Source of the DNA: Betaproteobacteria bacterium
GTDB taxonomy: Bacteria > Pseudomonadota > Gammaproteobacteria > Burkholderiales > Rhodocyclaceae
DNA length: 64,000 bases
Reading direction: 5' to 3'
Assembly (NCBI GenBank): GCA_016208415.1
Contig: JACQYB010000031.1
Span: forward strand, 129,072-193,071
Positions 40,226 through 57,426 of the stretch are shown here, one piece after another. A program made the translations under genes and the position numbers. Position 1 is the first letter of the stretch. Each line of letters starts with the position of its first letter. The notes under the pieces were generated by a model that was not told the origin of the DNA, did no database searches, and was given only the letters and a program-made list of their open reading frames with translations.

Positions 40226-40813
40226 CTACTCCTTCAAGGCGTAAATCGCCGGGAGATTGCGCCACAGGCCCCGCACATCCATGCCGAAACCGAAGACGTA
40301 GCGATTCGGCAGTCGCAGGCCGACGAAATCCGCCGCGATCGGTTTGTCCTGCCCGATATCCTTGTCGGCAAAGACCGCCGTGTGGCACGAAACCGCCCCA
40401 AGTTCTAGCATGCGCCGGCGAATCGCCGCCAGTGTGATGCCCTCGTCCAGAATGTCATCCAGCACGAGGACGTGGCGACCCGCGACGGGCGCAGTAGGTT
40501 CGGCGATCCAGCGAATGCTGCCGCCCGCAGTGTTGACGCCATAGCGGGTGACATGCACGTAGTCGAATTCGAGGGGAAACCCCAGCCTGGGAAGCAACTG
40601 TCCGGAGAACACCACAGCGCCACCCATCACGCTCAAGACCAAGGGGTACTTGTCGGACAGGGCCTCACAGATTTCCCCCGCAACGCGCGCCACCGTGGCG
40701 GTCACCTCCGCTGCGGAACACAGCAGCTCGGCCTGCTCCAGCACCTGTCGCGCGCAGGCGACCGGTGTATCAGTGGGCAAAGGTGACAATGACGTCTTCC
40801 GTCGCCGGCGCAA
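40226..40813 (-). CDS. hpt: Hypoxanthine-guanine phosphoribosyltransferase
   Basis: A 195-residue PRTase. The PRPP-binding loop is VLVLDDILDEGITL; LVLSVMGGAVVFSGQLL and FDYVHVTRYG also match the HGPRT-like family common in betaproteobacteria. It salvages hypoxanthine and guanine to IMP and GMP. The first 12 residues are basic and may not be translated. It is separated from galU by 36 bp in the same direction. Confidence 0.9.
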   Translation of the reverse strand: MRRRRKTSLSPLPTDTPVACARQVLEQAELLCSAAEVTATVARVAGEICEALSDKYPLVLSVMGGAVVFSGQLLPRLGFPLEFDYVHVTRYGVNTAGGSIRWIAEPTAPVAGRHVLVLDDILDEGITLAAIRRRMLELGAVSCHTAVFADKDIGQDKPIAADFVGLRLPNRYVFGFGMDVRGLWRNLPAIYALKE

Positions 40814-40849
40814 TCACCCATGCCCCGCCATCGACTGCTCCCCTGGGCA

Positions 40850-44956
<4,107 letters not shown>

Positions 44957-44957
<1 letters not shown>

Positions 44958-47900
44958 CAGGCCGCTACCTCCTCGCTCAGGCGCATGGCTTCCTCGATAT
45001 CCACTTCGACCACCCTCGAAACACCGGACTCCTGCATGGTAACTCCAATCAACTGCTGCGCCATGCCCATGGTGATCTTGTTGTGACTGATGAATATGAA
45101 CTGCGTCTGCGCCGACATTTCCCGCACCATGGCGCAGAAGCGCTCCGTATTGGCGTCGTCCAGAGGCGCGTCCACCTCGTCCAGCAGGCAGAACGGTGCC
45201 GGGTTGAGCTGGAACATGCTGAACACCAGGGAGGTCGCTGTCAGCGCCTTTTCCCCACCCGACAACAGGTGGATGGTGCTGTTTTTCTTGCCGGGTGGCT
45301 GGGCCATGACCTGCACTCCGGCATCGAGGATCTCGTCGCCGGTAAGGATGAGCCGCGCCTGACCGCCTCCGAACAGGCGCGGAAACAGCGCGCCGAAACC
45401 CTCGTTTACGCGGTCGAAGGTATTCTGCAACTGGGCGCGGGTTTCCCGGTCGATGCGCCGGATGGCATCCTCCAGCGTGCCGATGGCGGTGGTCAGGTCG
45501 GTGCATTGGGCGTCCAGGAAGCCCTTGCGCTGGCGCGCCTCCTCCAGTTCGTCCAGGGCGGCGAGGTTGACCGCGCCCAGATCGGCGATGTCCCGGGCCA
45601 GCCGGTCGATTTCGCTCTGAAGACCCTTCTCCTGGAGATCCTGGCGCAGCAGGTGGCCGAGGACTTGCTCGTCCGCGCCCGCTTCGTCGAGCCTTGCCTG
45701 GGCCTGTTCCACGTTGAGTTGCGCCGCCTGGTGCTTGAGCCGCAATTCGCCGATGCGCTCGCGCAGCGGGTCCAGTCCCTGTTCGGTGCGCAGGCGCTCT
45801 TCGTCCAGGCTGCGCAGTTGGGCCGTCGCCGACTCCGCCTCGCCGCGGCAGGCCGTCAAGGCTTCCTCGGCGGCCTGGCGTCGCACCAGCGCATCCTGCA
45901 GCGACTCTTCGATGGCGGATTCGTCGATGCACGCGAGTTCCCTGCGCGCCTCCTCCAGTTCCCCATCCAGCCGTCGGCACTGCCCACCGGCCATGGCGAC
46001 GGTGCGCTCCAGTTCCTGGAGCTTGCCGGAGCATTCCCGCTCCGAAAACTGCGCTTCCTGCGCCTCGCGCGCCGCCCTTTGCGCGGCATCCCGCACCTCG
46101 CGCAAGTGCGCGTCACGCTGGCGTTCCTCCTCCAGCGCCTGGTCCAGTTCGTCGTGAAGCCGGTCGGCGAGTTCGCGATGCCGCGTCGCATCCAGGCGCG
46201 CCTGCTCCACCAGGAGGCTCGCGTCTTGCGCGGATCGTTCCACCTCCTCCATGTCCCGTTCGATCTGGGCGCGGCGTTCGCGGTGGCGCTGCCGGGCCTG
46301 ATCGATGCGCATCATCTCAAGCTGGACGGCGTGGCGCTGCTGGCCGAGGAGGTCCACCGCGCGGCGCAGTTCGGCCATCGCCTCCTGCGCTGCAGACACG
46401 GCCTGCTCGCACTCCGCCACCCGCGCCCTTGCCCGGGCGAGGTCGGCCTCCAATCCGCGCATGCGCAAGGCCAGCGCATCGATCTCCTGCTGACGCTCCA
46501 GCAGCCCGTGAGTCTGGCTTTCAGGCGCAAACAGGCCGAGATGGTGGCGCGAAATGCAGTGGCCCGCGCGATTCACCCACAGCTCGCCCGGCGCCAGTTC
46601 GTCGCGGCGATACATTACCTCGGGCAGGTTCTCGGTGGCGAAAACACTCGCCAGCCAGTCCGCCAGCACCGTCTGCCATCCTGCGTCCTCACACCGCAGG
46701 TAGGCGAGTAGCGGAACTGCGCCCTCGAGTGCCGAAACCGTGGCCAGGCTACCGGGCGAGGACTGCGCGAAGGCGAGGGCAAAGCTTGCCGGAGAAGCGT
46801 CCCCGAGCACCTGCTCCGCTTCCTCCGCGTGCGCTGCCCACACCGCCGCAAGCCGTTCCCGCAGCACCGATTCCAGGGCGGTTTCCCACCCCGGTTCCAC
46901 GTGCAGCACGCGCCACAGCGGACTGCGCTCGTCGAGCCGATGCCGCCTCAGCCACTCGCCCAGCTTCCCGCTCCCCTGCACGCGCAACTGCAACTGGGTC
47001 AGCGCGTCATGGCGGGCGCGGGTCTCCGTGAGCGCACGCTGGGCCAGGCGTTCCTCTTCGATCGCCCGCCGCTGTTGCTCGCGCAGGCCGGGCACCTGCT
47101 GCTGACCGGCGTCGAGACCGGATTGCTGCTCAGCCAGCCTGTCATCCAGGACGAGCGCCTCGGACTCCAGCCGCGCCAGCGTCATCTCGTCGGGCGTCTC
47201 CAGCCCGGTCATCTCGTCGGCCAGACGCACCCGCCGCTGATCCAGGGCATCCAGGCTGCGCACGGCGTTGACACCGTGCGCCTCGCTCACACGCAACTGC
47301 TGTTCCGCATGGGCCAGATCGCGCCGTAGGGCCAGGGACTTGTCCTGTGCCTGGTGATGGAACGCCTCCAGATCGGGAACGCGGTCCTGCATCTCTTCGT
47401 GACGTCCCTGCGTGACGGCCACCCTCTCTACCGCACCCAGGAGCATCTCGCGCCAGCGCTCCATTTCGGCTTCTGCCCCGGTGAGCTGCTCGCGCCAGCG
47501 CCCTGCCTCGGCGCCGAGTTGGGCAAGCCGGCCATCCAGTCGCTGTCGCGATTCCCGCAGCCGGCGCAGTTCCGCCTCCAGTTGCGCCACTTCGGCGTTG
47601 GCAGCGTACAGATTGCCCTGGCCGGCGTGCTGGGCGTCACCGGCAGCGTAGTGCCGCTCCCGTGCCTGTTCGGCGCGCCTTTCGAGTTCACGCAGATTCG
47701 CCGTTTCCGCCTCAAGGCGGGTGATGGCCTTCTCGACCTCCCGCGCCATGCGCTCCGCGTCGATGCGTGCGGAATTGCGCCGAACCAGCCAGAGCAGGTT
47801 CTGCCGCTGCGTCAGACGCGACTGCAACTCGCGGTAGCGGCGCGCCACCTCCGCCTGGCCCTCCAGGCGGAGGATGCGGCCATCCAGCTCGGTGCGGATG

Positions 47901-48487
47901 TCCTCCACGCGAAACAGGTTCTCCCGCGCATCCTCCAGCCGGTTCTCCGTCTCGCGGCGGCGTTCCTTGTACTTGGTGATGCCCGCCGCCTCTTCCAGGA
48001 ACAGGCGCAGGTCCTCCGGACGTGCCTCGATGATGCGCGAGATCATGCCCTGCTCGATGATGGCGTAGGCCCTCGGGCCGAGCCCCGTCCCCAGGAACAG
48101 GTCCACCACGTCGCGTCGCCGCACATGGATGTTGTTGATGTGGTAGGACGACTCGCCCTCCCGCGTGAGCACGCGCTTGACGGAGATTTCGCCGTACTGG
48201 GACCACTGGCCACCGACGCGACCCTGGTCGTTGTCGAACACGAGTTCAACGCTCGCGCGGCCCACCGGCTTGCGCTGGGTGGAGCCGTTGAAGATCACGT
48301 CCTGCATCGACTCGCCGCGCAGCGCAGAGGCCCGCGATTCGCCCAGCACCCAGCGCACCGCGTCGATGATATTGGATTTGCCGCAGCCGTTGGGCCCCAC
48401 CACGCCCACCAGAGCGCCAGGAAAGTGCACGCTCGTGGGGTCTACGAAGGACTTGAATCCGGCAAGCTTGAGCTTGGTCAGACGCAC
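44957..48487 (-). CDS. smc: Chromosome segregation protein SMC
   Basis: A 1176-residue SMC ATPase. Walker A is GPNGCGKSN (31-39). Two long coiled coils flank a hinge (about 510-640). The C-terminal head has LLSGGEKALTATSLVFSMF and FCLLDEVDAPLDDANTERF (signature and Walker B). It condenses and organises the chromosome with ScpA/ScpB, which are not in the window. It leads smc-zipA-ligA-galU and diverges from queF. Confidence 0.97.
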
Positions 48488-48629
48488 GGCAGGATGATTT
48501 CAGAGCAGACCGGGATTTTTGATTCGGAGCCGAGGGGACGCGAGCCGGGCGATCCGGAGTTCGCACCATGTCGCTGAGCGCATCCCCGCGAGCTTCCCGG
48601 GGGAGCCATTCCCCGGAACGTCGGCCCGC

Positions 48630-48635
48630 TATAAT
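48630..48635 (+). promoter_or_regulatory. Candidate -10 element for queF
   Basis: TATAAT in the context CCCGCTATAATAGC, 36 bp before the queF ATG; no clear -35. The 13-base context is the same as in front of ygfZ. Confidence 0.45.
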
Positions 48636-48671
48636 AGCACCAACCCATTGAGCACCCCGGCCCACGCCTGC

Positions 48672-49091
48672 ATGCCAACCACCCCGTCCAGAACCCTGGA
48701 GACCTTTGCCAATCCGGCCCCGGAAAGGGATTTCCAGATCCACATGGAGATCCCGGAATTCACATGCCTGTGTCCCAAGACGGGCCAACCGGATTTCGCC
48801 ACCCTGGTTCTCGATTACATTCCGGACCGCCGGTGCGTGGAACTCAAGAGCCTGAAACTCTACGTCTGGTCCTATCGGAACGAGGGCGCCTTCCACGAGG
48901 CCGTCACCAACCGGATTCTCGACGATCTGGTGGCCGCCACCGAACCGCGCCACATGCGCCTGACGGCCAGATTCTTCGTCCGGGGCGGAATCTTTACCAC
49001 CGTGGTGGCTGAACACCGCATGGCAGGATGGCAGCCGGCGCAGCCCGTCCCGCTGGCGGACGTCGAATCCCGGGCTTCGGTGCGCGGCTAG
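48672..49091 (+). CDS. queF: NADPH-dependent 7-cyano-7-deazaguanine reductase
   Basis: A 139-residue unimodular QueF of the queuosine pathway. The nucleophile lies in [17 protein letters not shown], and [20 protein letters not shown] and [11 protein letters not shown] follow. The ATG at 48672 matches the short family; the longer frame upstream runs through the promoter. Its last 4 bp overlap the end of the convergent transporter gene. Confidence 0.93.
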   Translation: MPTTPSRTLETFANPAPERDFQIHMEIPEFTCLCPKTGQPDFATLVLDYIPDRRCVELKSLKLYVWSYRNEGAFHEAVTNRILDDLVAATEPRHMRLTARFFVRGGIFTTVVAEHRMAGWQPAQPVPLADVESRASVRG

Positions 49092-49993
49092 GCATGCGTT
49101 TCCCGCTTCGAGGCGTCATCCCCGACGACCCTGTCGGAGAACAGGCTCGCCAGGATGATCATGCCCCCGCCGATCCATTCCCTGGCCGTCATGCTTTCTC
49201 CGGCCAGCAGCCAGGACGAAGCCGCCGCGACGACCAGTTCGAACAGAAAGATCACGATGGCCTGGTTGGCGGGCATCTCCGTGAGCCCATGCTGAACGGC
49301 CAGATTCACCGCCAGCAGCGTCACGCCCACAACCAGCAACAGGAGCCATGCCGACCCGTCGGAAACCGGTACCTGCGGTCCCCCTGGAGAACGCGGGTCC
49401 AGCGCAAGCGCGACCGCACCTACGACCGTCACGCCGGCAAACACCGCCATGGACTTGATTTCTATCGGCAGGTCGGGGCTCCTGCGAATCAACACATTCG
49501 TCAGTGCAAAACTGAATCCAGCGATGATGCCCAGCCACTCGGCAGCGCCGGCCGGCAAGGGCACCCCGGAAGCCGGCTCCCACAGCATGACAATCGCGCC
49601 TGCCAGCGACAGGCCGACAATCGCCGCGCCGAGCTGCGTGAGCCGTTCGCCGAGCAGCACCCGCGCCATCAGCACGGTCCACAACGGCGCCAGGTAGAAC
49701 AGCAGCAGCACCCGCATGACCTCGCCGTGAAGCATGCCCAGCACATAGCCCAGATTGCACACCCCGGCGGCCAGGGCGATGGCCCCCAGCATCCAGCCCG
49801 GACGTGCCGCGCACAGCCGCCGGCGGAGCAGCGGCACCCCCAGGACGAAGGCCAGCGCGTAGCTGAGGGTGGTCGACCACAAGCCGTCGATCCCGGCTGC
49901 GGCCAGCGCCCGATACGGATACCAGATCAGCCCCCAGACGAATGCTCCGACGGCGAGGCAAAGGATTGGCACCAGCTTCCCGGATGAGACCAT
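49088..49993 (-). CDS. EamA/DMT family transporter
   Basis: A 301-residue protein from the ATG at 49993 ([21 protein letters not shown]). There are about ten membrane segments in two EamA halves; [19 protein letters not shown] and [15 protein letters not shown] are typical of the family. Transport direction and substrate are unknown. It is convergent with queF and divergent from dapC. An upstream in-frame ATG at 50083 would run into dapC. Confidence 0.85.
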   Translation of the reverse strand: MVSSGKLVPILCLAVGAFVWGLIWYPYRALAAAGIDGLWSTTLSYALAFVLGVPLLRRRLCAARPGWMLGAIALAAGVCNLGYVLGMLHGEVMRVLLLFYLAPLWTVLMARVLLGERLTQLGAAIVGLSLAGAIVMLWEPASGVPLPAGAAEWLGIIAGFSFALTNVLIRRSPDLPIEIKSMAVFAGVTVVGAVALALDPRSPGGPQVPVSDGSAWLLLLVVGVTLLAVNLAVQHGLTEMPANQAIVIFLFELVVAAASSWLLAGESMTAREWIGGGMIILASLFSDRVVGDDASKRETHA

Positions 49994-50073
49994 GACCGCG
50001 CAGGTGGTTGAGCTGAATTGATGTTGTTCAATGCCCTGCGGGCCATCCCGCGGAGCGAGGAAACGGAGTACTC

Positions 50074-51267
50074 GTGAATCCACATCTGGAACGGCTGCAG
50101 CCCTACCCCTTCGAGAAACTGCGGGCCCTGTTCGGGAACGCCCAACCCCCAGCGGGCCTGGCCTCCATCCGCCTGTCCATCGGTGAGCCGCAGCACCCTA
50201 CCCCGGCCTTCATCAAGGATGCCCTTGCCGGAGCCCTGGACGGCCTGGCGAATTATCCCACGACCCAGGGCAGCCTCCCCCTGCGGGAGGCCATCGCCGG
50301 CTGGCTCTGCCGCCGCTACGGGCTTTTGGCGGTTGATCCGGCAAGCCAGATCCTGCCGGTCAACGGTTCCCGCGAAGCGCTGTTCGCCTTTGCCCAGTGC
50401 ATCGTCGACCCCACCGAACGCGATGCCCTGGTGCTGTGCCCCAATCCCTTCTACCAGATCTACGAAGGCGCCGCGTTCCTGGCCGGGGCAACGCCGGTAT
50501 TTCTCAATCAGGTCGCGGAAGACGGCTTCCGCCTCAACCTGGATGCCCTCGACGATGCCACATGGCGGCGCGTGCGGCTGGCCTATGTGTGCTCGCCCGG
50601 CAATCCCACCGGCAAGGTGCTGTCGCTGGATGACTGGCGGCAACTGTTCGAGCGCGCCGACCGCTACGGTTTCGTCATCGCCTCGGACGAGTGCTATTCC
50701 GAACTCTACTTCGACGAAGCCGCGCCACCGCTTGGTGCGCTGGAAGCGGCACGACGTCTGGGTCGCGACAGCTTTGAACGGCTGGTGGTGTTCTCAAGCC
50801 TGTCCAAGCGTTCCAACGTGCCGGGCCTGCGCTCCGGGTTCGTGGCGGGCGACGCCCGCGTGCTGGGTCGTTTCCTGCTCTACCGCACCTACCACGGTTG
50901 CGCCATGAACCCCGCCGTGCAACATGCCAGCGCCGTGGCCTGGGGCGACGAAGCCCATGTGGCCGACAACCGCCGCCTCTATCGGGAAAAGTTCGCCGCC
51001 GTAACGCCTGTCGTGGCCGCCGCGCTCCCCGTGGCCATGCCGGATGCGGGCTTCTATCTCTGGGCGCGCACCCCGATCCCTGACGCGGAGTTCGCCTATC
51101 GCCTTCATCGTGAATATAATGTGACGGTCTTGCCGGGCAGCTTCCTCGCGCGCGTTGCCAACGGCCTCAATCCCGGAGATTTCCACATACGCATTGCCTT
51201 GGTCGCCTCGCTGCCAGATTGCCTGGAAGCGGCGAAGCGAATCTGCGAACTTTCCAAGTCCCTTTGA
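50074..51267 (+). CDS. dapC: Succinyldiaminopimelate transaminase
   Basis: A 397-residue class I PLP aminotransferase. The PLP lysine is in [30 protein letters not shown] and [12 protein letters not shown] bind the cofactor. It acts in lysine and diaminopimelate synthesis, supported by dapD 19 bp downstream. The GTG at 50074 is used, with ACGGAG 6 nt before it. Confidence 0.93.
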   Translation: MNPHLERLQPYPFEKLRALFGNAQPPAGLASIRLSIGEPQHPTPAFIKDALAGALDGLANYPTTQGSLPLREAIAGWLCRRYGLLAVDPASQILPVNGSREALFAFAQCIVDPTERDALVLCPNPFYQIYEGAAFLAGATPVFLNQVAEDGFRLNLDALDDATWRRVRLAYVCSPGNPTGKVLSLDDWRQLFERADRYGFVIASDECYSELYFDEAAPPLGALEAARRLGRDSFERLVVFSSLSKRSNVPGLRSGFVAGDARVLGRFLLYRTYHGCAMNPAVQHASAVAWGDEAHVADNRRLYREKFAAVTPVVAAALPVAMPDAGFYLWARTPIPDAEFAYRLHREYNVTVLPGSFLARVANGLNPGDFHIRIALVASLPDCLEAAKRICELSKSL

Positions 51268-51286
51268 ATCCGCCCGAGAACCATCC

Positions 51287-52108
51287 ATGCAGGAATTCCA
51301 GAACATCATCGAACAGGCGTTTGAGGATCGCGCCAACATCCATCCGGGCAAGGCCCCGGCACGTCTTGGCGAGGCCGTGGACGTCGTGCTCGGAGAACTC
51401 GACTCCGGACGGCTTCGGGTTGCCGAGAAGGTCGATGGGCAATGGGTGACGCACCAATGGCTCAAGAAGGCGGTGCTGCTTTCCTTCCGGCTCGAAGACA
51501 ACCGGGTGATGGAGAGCGGTGTCGTGCGCTACTTCGACAAGGTACCGCTCAAGTTCGCAAACTACGATGAACACCGCTTCGCGACGGAGGGCTTCCGGGT
51601 GGTTCCTCCCGCCACGGTGCGTCGTGGCGCCTTCATCGGCCGCAACGCGGTGATCATGCCAAGTTACATCAACATTGGTGGCTATGTCGATGAAAATACA
51701 ATGGTGGACACTTGGTCGACTGTCGGCTCATGTGCCCAGATCGGCAAGAATGTACACCTCTCCGGCGGCGTCGGCATCGGCGGCGTGCTGGAGCCCCTGC
51801 AGGCCAATCCGACCATCATCGAGGACAACTGCTTCATCGGCGCGCGTTCGGAGATCGTGGAAGGAGTCATCGTCGAAGAGAACTCCGTCATCTCCATGGG
51901 CGTGTATATCGGGCAGAGCACCAAGATCTACAACCGCGAAACCGGCGAAGTGAACTATGGGCGCGTGCCCTCCGGCTCCGTGGTGGTCTCCGGCAGCCTT
52001 CCGTCCGCCGACGGCAAGTACAACCTCTACTGCGCCGTGATCGTCAAGCGCGTCGACGCCCAGACGCGTTCCAAGGTCGGGATCAATGAACTGCTGCGCG
52101 GGGCGTGA
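51287..52108 (+). CDS. dapD: Tetrahydrodipicolinate N-succinyltransferase
   Basis: A 273-residue hexapeptide-repeat enzyme. The N-terminal helical domain is followed by a left-handed beta helix with [20 protein letters not shown] and [19 protein letters not shown]. It uses succinyl-CoA in the succinylase branch of lysine synthesis, with DapC and DapE from the same cluster. The start at 51287 ([13 protein letters not shown]) is chosen; the longer frame upstream overlaps dapC. Confidence 0.95.
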   Translation: MQEFQNIIEQAFEDRANIHPGKAPARLGEAVDVVLGELDSGRLRVAEKVDGQWVTHQWLKKAVLLSFRLEDNRVMESGVVRYFDKVPLKFANYDEHRFATEGFRVVPPATVRRGAFIGRNAVIMPSYINIGGYVDENTMVDTWSTVGSCAQIGKNVHLSGGVGIGGVLEPLQANPTIIEDNCFIGARSEIVEGVIVEENSVISMGVYIGQSTKIYNRETGEVNYGRVPSGSVVVSGSLPSADGKYNLYCAVIVKRVDAQTRSKVGINELLRGA

Positions 52109-52133
52109 GCGGCATGGTCCGCGCATCGACTGA

Positions 52134-55315
<3,182 letters not shown>

Positions 55316-55511
55316 AAATCCCTTCGCATCCGGCACCCGTCGCCCGCAGCCGCATCTTGCCACGACCTCGCCCAGCCCTGCCCCTCTCCACATTCACCCG
55401 TTCGAGTTCCACTCACCGCATGTTGCGGCGAACCTCCAAGCCGGTGTATTTTGATGACCAGCCACGGATATTGCATCCCGCCAGCCGCAGCGTGACCGCC
55501 AGCCCTCGATC

Positions 55512-55970
55512 ATGAATGCCATGAAAACCGATCGCCCCATCCTCCTCGTCGAGGACAATGCCGACGACGAGGCGCTGACGCTGCGCGCCTTCAGCAAGAA
55601 CAATGTGGCGAACTCCGTGGTGGTGGCCCGGGATGGCGTCGAGGCGCTGGATTATCTTTTCGGCACGGGAGTCCACGCCGGACGGGATACGCAGATCATG
55701 CCGGCGGTCGTGTTGCTGGACCTGAAGCTGCCACGCATCGACGGCCTGGAGGTATTGCGCCGCATTCGCGCCGATCGGCGCACCGCCCTTCTGCCGGTGG
55801 TGATCCTCACAACATCAAAGGAACAGCAGGACATCTACGAGGCCTACAGCCTCGGCGCCAACAGCTACATCCGCAAGCCGGTGGACTTCGAGCGCTTCAT
55901 CTTTGCAGTCGGACAGTTGGGACTCTACTGGCTGTCGCTGAACGAGCCCCTGGATGGCGACATCCATTGA
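55512..55970 (+). CDS. Single-domain response regulator (Rcp1-like)
   Basis: A 152-residue REC-only protein. The acidic pocket is LLVEDNADDE, the phosphoacceptor is Asp70 in VVLLDLKLPRIDG, the switch threonine is in VVILTTSKE, and the conserved lysine is Lys122 in YIRKPVDF. It has no output domain, so it probably acts by protein interaction in a phosphorelay, as Rcp1-type regulators do. No histidine kinase lies nearby in the window. The ribosome-binding site is weak; Met1 and Met4 are both possible starts. Confidence 0.88.
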   Translation: MNAMKTDRPILLVEDNADDEALTLRAFSKNNVANSVVVARDGVEALDYLFGTGVHAGRDTQIMPAVVLLDLKLPRIDGLEVLRRIRADRRTALLPVVILTTSKEQQDIYEAYSLGANSYIRKPVDFERFIFAVGQLGLYWLSLNEPLDGDIH

Positions 55971-56041
55971 CCCTGGCACCCCCCCACCAGACGCGACGTT
56001 ACGCTGTACGATGATCTTCCCGCAGGCAAGAACCAAGGATG

Positions 56042-56056
56042 ATGCCGCCGCGGCAT
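56042..56056 (-). terminator. Short hairpin after tRNA-Leu
   Basis: ATGCCG-CCG-CGGCAT, 9 bp beyond the tRNA-Leu CCA end, with only a partial T-rich stretch after it. It is a weak candidate terminator for the tRNA operon. Confidence 0.35.
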
Positions 56057-56064
56057 TCCATCGT

Positions 56065-56150
56065 TGGTGCCGGGAACGGGGCTCGAACCCGTAAGCCGTA
56101 ACGGCGGCGGATTTTAAATCCGCTGTGTTTACCAGTTTCACCACCCCGGC
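56065..56150 (-). tRNA. tRNA-Leu (anticodon TAA)
   Basis: An 86-nt cloverleaf with encoded CCA. The acceptor GCCGGGG pairs with the 3' strand ending CCCGGC-A-CCA. The anticodon loop TTTAAAA is closed by GGA/TCC, giving TAA. The variable arm is long (class II), as expected for leucine, and TTCGA is in the T loop. It is the last of three tRNAs on this strand. Confidence 0.95.
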
Positions 56151-56169
56151 GGCAGCAACCGCAGGCATT

Positions 56170-56530
56170 CTAACCGAGCCGGCTCGGCATGCCCCCGACT
56201 GCTCCCATTTCCCGCATCCATCCCTGCCCGCCTGTGTCGCACCCCGGGGCAGGTATTCGCACCCGACCACCCGGCGAAGCCAATCCGCTTCATCCTGCCC
56301 GGAAGAAAGCGCTCGTTGATCTCCCCGGTGCCGGGTTCGTGGCGGCGCGGCGTGTCGGCGATCTGTACGTGTCCGACGCGCGACAAAAGCCGCTGCAGGG
56401 TCGGGGCAAGATCGCCCTCGATGACCTGCATGTGATAGACGTCTTACTGCAGGTATAGGTTGTGCGGAATGCGCAGCAAGGCCTGAACACGCGCCGCCTC
56501 AAAGGCAACCTCGGCCTTACGTCGGGATTC
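56170..56530 (-). pseudogene. hyi: Decayed hydroxypyruvate isomerase (hyi) C-terminal remnant
   Basis: On the minus strand, NLYLQ-stop-DVYHMQVIEGDL then VGHVQIADTPRRHEPGTGEINE match the C-terminal half of Hyi. A TAA (56444-56446) replaces the tyrosine expected in LQYDVYHMQ. Near 56266 a single-base loss moves the frame: GFAGW continues as VGCEYLPRGATQAG one frame away. A second shift lets DWMREMGAVGG run to a TAG at 56170-56172. The N-terminal half is gone, cut off at tRNA-Cys. With three disruptions it cannot encode enzyme. Confidence 0.7.
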
Positions 56531-56532
56531 TA

Positions 56533-56606
56533 TGGAGGCGGGGGTCGGAATCGAACCGGCGTCCACGGCTTTGCAGGCCGCTGCATAACCACTCTGCCAC
56601 CCCGCC
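56533..56606 (-). tRNA. tRNA-Cys (anticodon GCA)
   Basis: 74 nt with encoded CCA. The acceptor GGCGGGG pairs with CCCCGCC-T-CCA. The anticodon loop CTGCAAA gives GCA, and the T loop is TTCGATT. It lies between tRNA-Gly and the hyi remnant. Confidence 0.95.
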
Positions 56607-56730
56607 ACCGGGAGAGCCTACCAAACATCGGTGGCTCCTATTCAGGCCAAGGATTCGGCCCGGAAAATTGAAAGGGGAAAACGCTTAACCGGCTACCCCT
56701 ACTGCCCGACCAGCGTCTTCCCCGGAATTC

Positions 56731-56806
56731 TGGAGCGGGAAACGAGTCTCGAACTCGCGACCTCAACCTTGGCAAGGTTGCGCTCTACCAACTGAGCTAT
56801 TCCCGC
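56731..56806 (-). tRNA. tRNA-Gly (anticodon GCC)
   Basis: 76 nt with encoded CCA. The acceptor GCGGGAA pairs with TTCCCGC-T-CCA. The D-arm is AGCTCAGTTGGTAGAGC, the anticodon loop TTGCCAA gives GCC, and the T loop is TTCGAGA. It is the first tRNA after the promoter at 56820-56847. Confidence 0.96.
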
Positions 56807-56819
56807 AAAACGGACGGCC

Positions 56820-56847
56820 ATTATAGCGGCGGAACGGGGTCTGTCAA
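56820..56847 (-). promoter_or_regulatory. tRNA operon promoter
   Basis: On the minus strand a consensus TTGACA (56842-56847), a 16-bp spacer and a consensus TATAAT (56820-56825). The -35 overlaps the pgsA stop codon. The bases after the -10 are GC-rich (GGCCGTCCG), as in stringently controlled stable-RNA promoters. The likely start is about 6 nt before tRNA-Gly. Confidence 0.75.
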
Positions 56848-57419
56848 GGCTCCGAGTCGCGCGACATCTCCGGCCAGGCCGCCTTCAGATAATAGGACAT
56901 TGACCATAACGTCAATACCGCCGCCAGCCCGAGAAGGATGTCCCCGACCTGCAGCGCATCGATTCCCAGCAGTGAATCGTGATACAGCAGAAGCGGGATG
57001 GCGACCATTTGCGCAGTGGTCTTCACCTTGCCGATGAACGACACGGCCACGCTGCGCGAACGGCCGATGCGAGCCATCCACTCGCGCAGCGCCGAGATGG
57101 TGATCTCGCGTCCAATGATCACCGCCGCGATGGCGGCATTGGTGCGATCCAGTTCCACGAGCACGATGAGTGCGGCAGCGACCATCAGCTTGTCGGCCAC
57201 AGGGTCGAGAAACGCACCGAAAGCGGAGGTCTGCCCCAGCGTACGCGCCAGATAGCCGTCCAGCCAGTCGGTGACGGCCGCCAGCACGAAGATGCAAGTG
57301 GCGAGGACATTGCGCTCGTGCCCGGAAAACCAGTGGTCCGGCAGGTAGAACACCGCCACCAGCAACGGAATGAGGACGATCCGCGCCCAGGTGAGGGTGT
57401 TGGGTATGTTGAATTTCAT
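56844..57419 (-). CDS. pgsA: CDP-diacylglycerol-glycerol-3-phosphate 3-phosphatidyltransferase
   Basis: A 191-residue membrane enzyme making phosphatidylglycerol phosphate. The CDP-alcohol phosphotransferase signature D-G-x2-A-R-x8-G-x3-D-x3-D is complete in DGYLARTLGQTSAFGAFLDP plus VADK. There are about five membrane segments. It lies 7 bp after uvrC and directly before the tRNA array, an order common in proteobacteria. Confidence 0.95.
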   Translation of the reverse strand: MKFNIPNTLTWARIVLIPLLVAVFYLPDHWFSGHERNVLATCIFVLAAVTDWLDGYLARTLGQTSAFGAFLDPVADKLMVAAALIVLVELDRTNAAIAAVIIGREITISALREWMARIGRSRSVAVSFIGKVKTTAQMVAIPLLLYHDSLLGIDALQVGDILLGLAAVLTLWSMSYYLKAAWPEMSRDSEP

Positions 57420-57426
57420 TCCTTCG

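Noticed and set aside
44958..46034. N-terminal half of a 753-codon minus-strand frame ending in zipA
   Set aside because: Gly/Arg/Pro-rich reading of smc in the wrong frame; ZipA starts at 44957 where it touches the smc stop.
45083..46711. A 542-codon plus-strand frame opposite smc
   Set aside because: Low-complexity Leu/Arg/Gln shadow of the SMC coiled coil; no start signal or motif.
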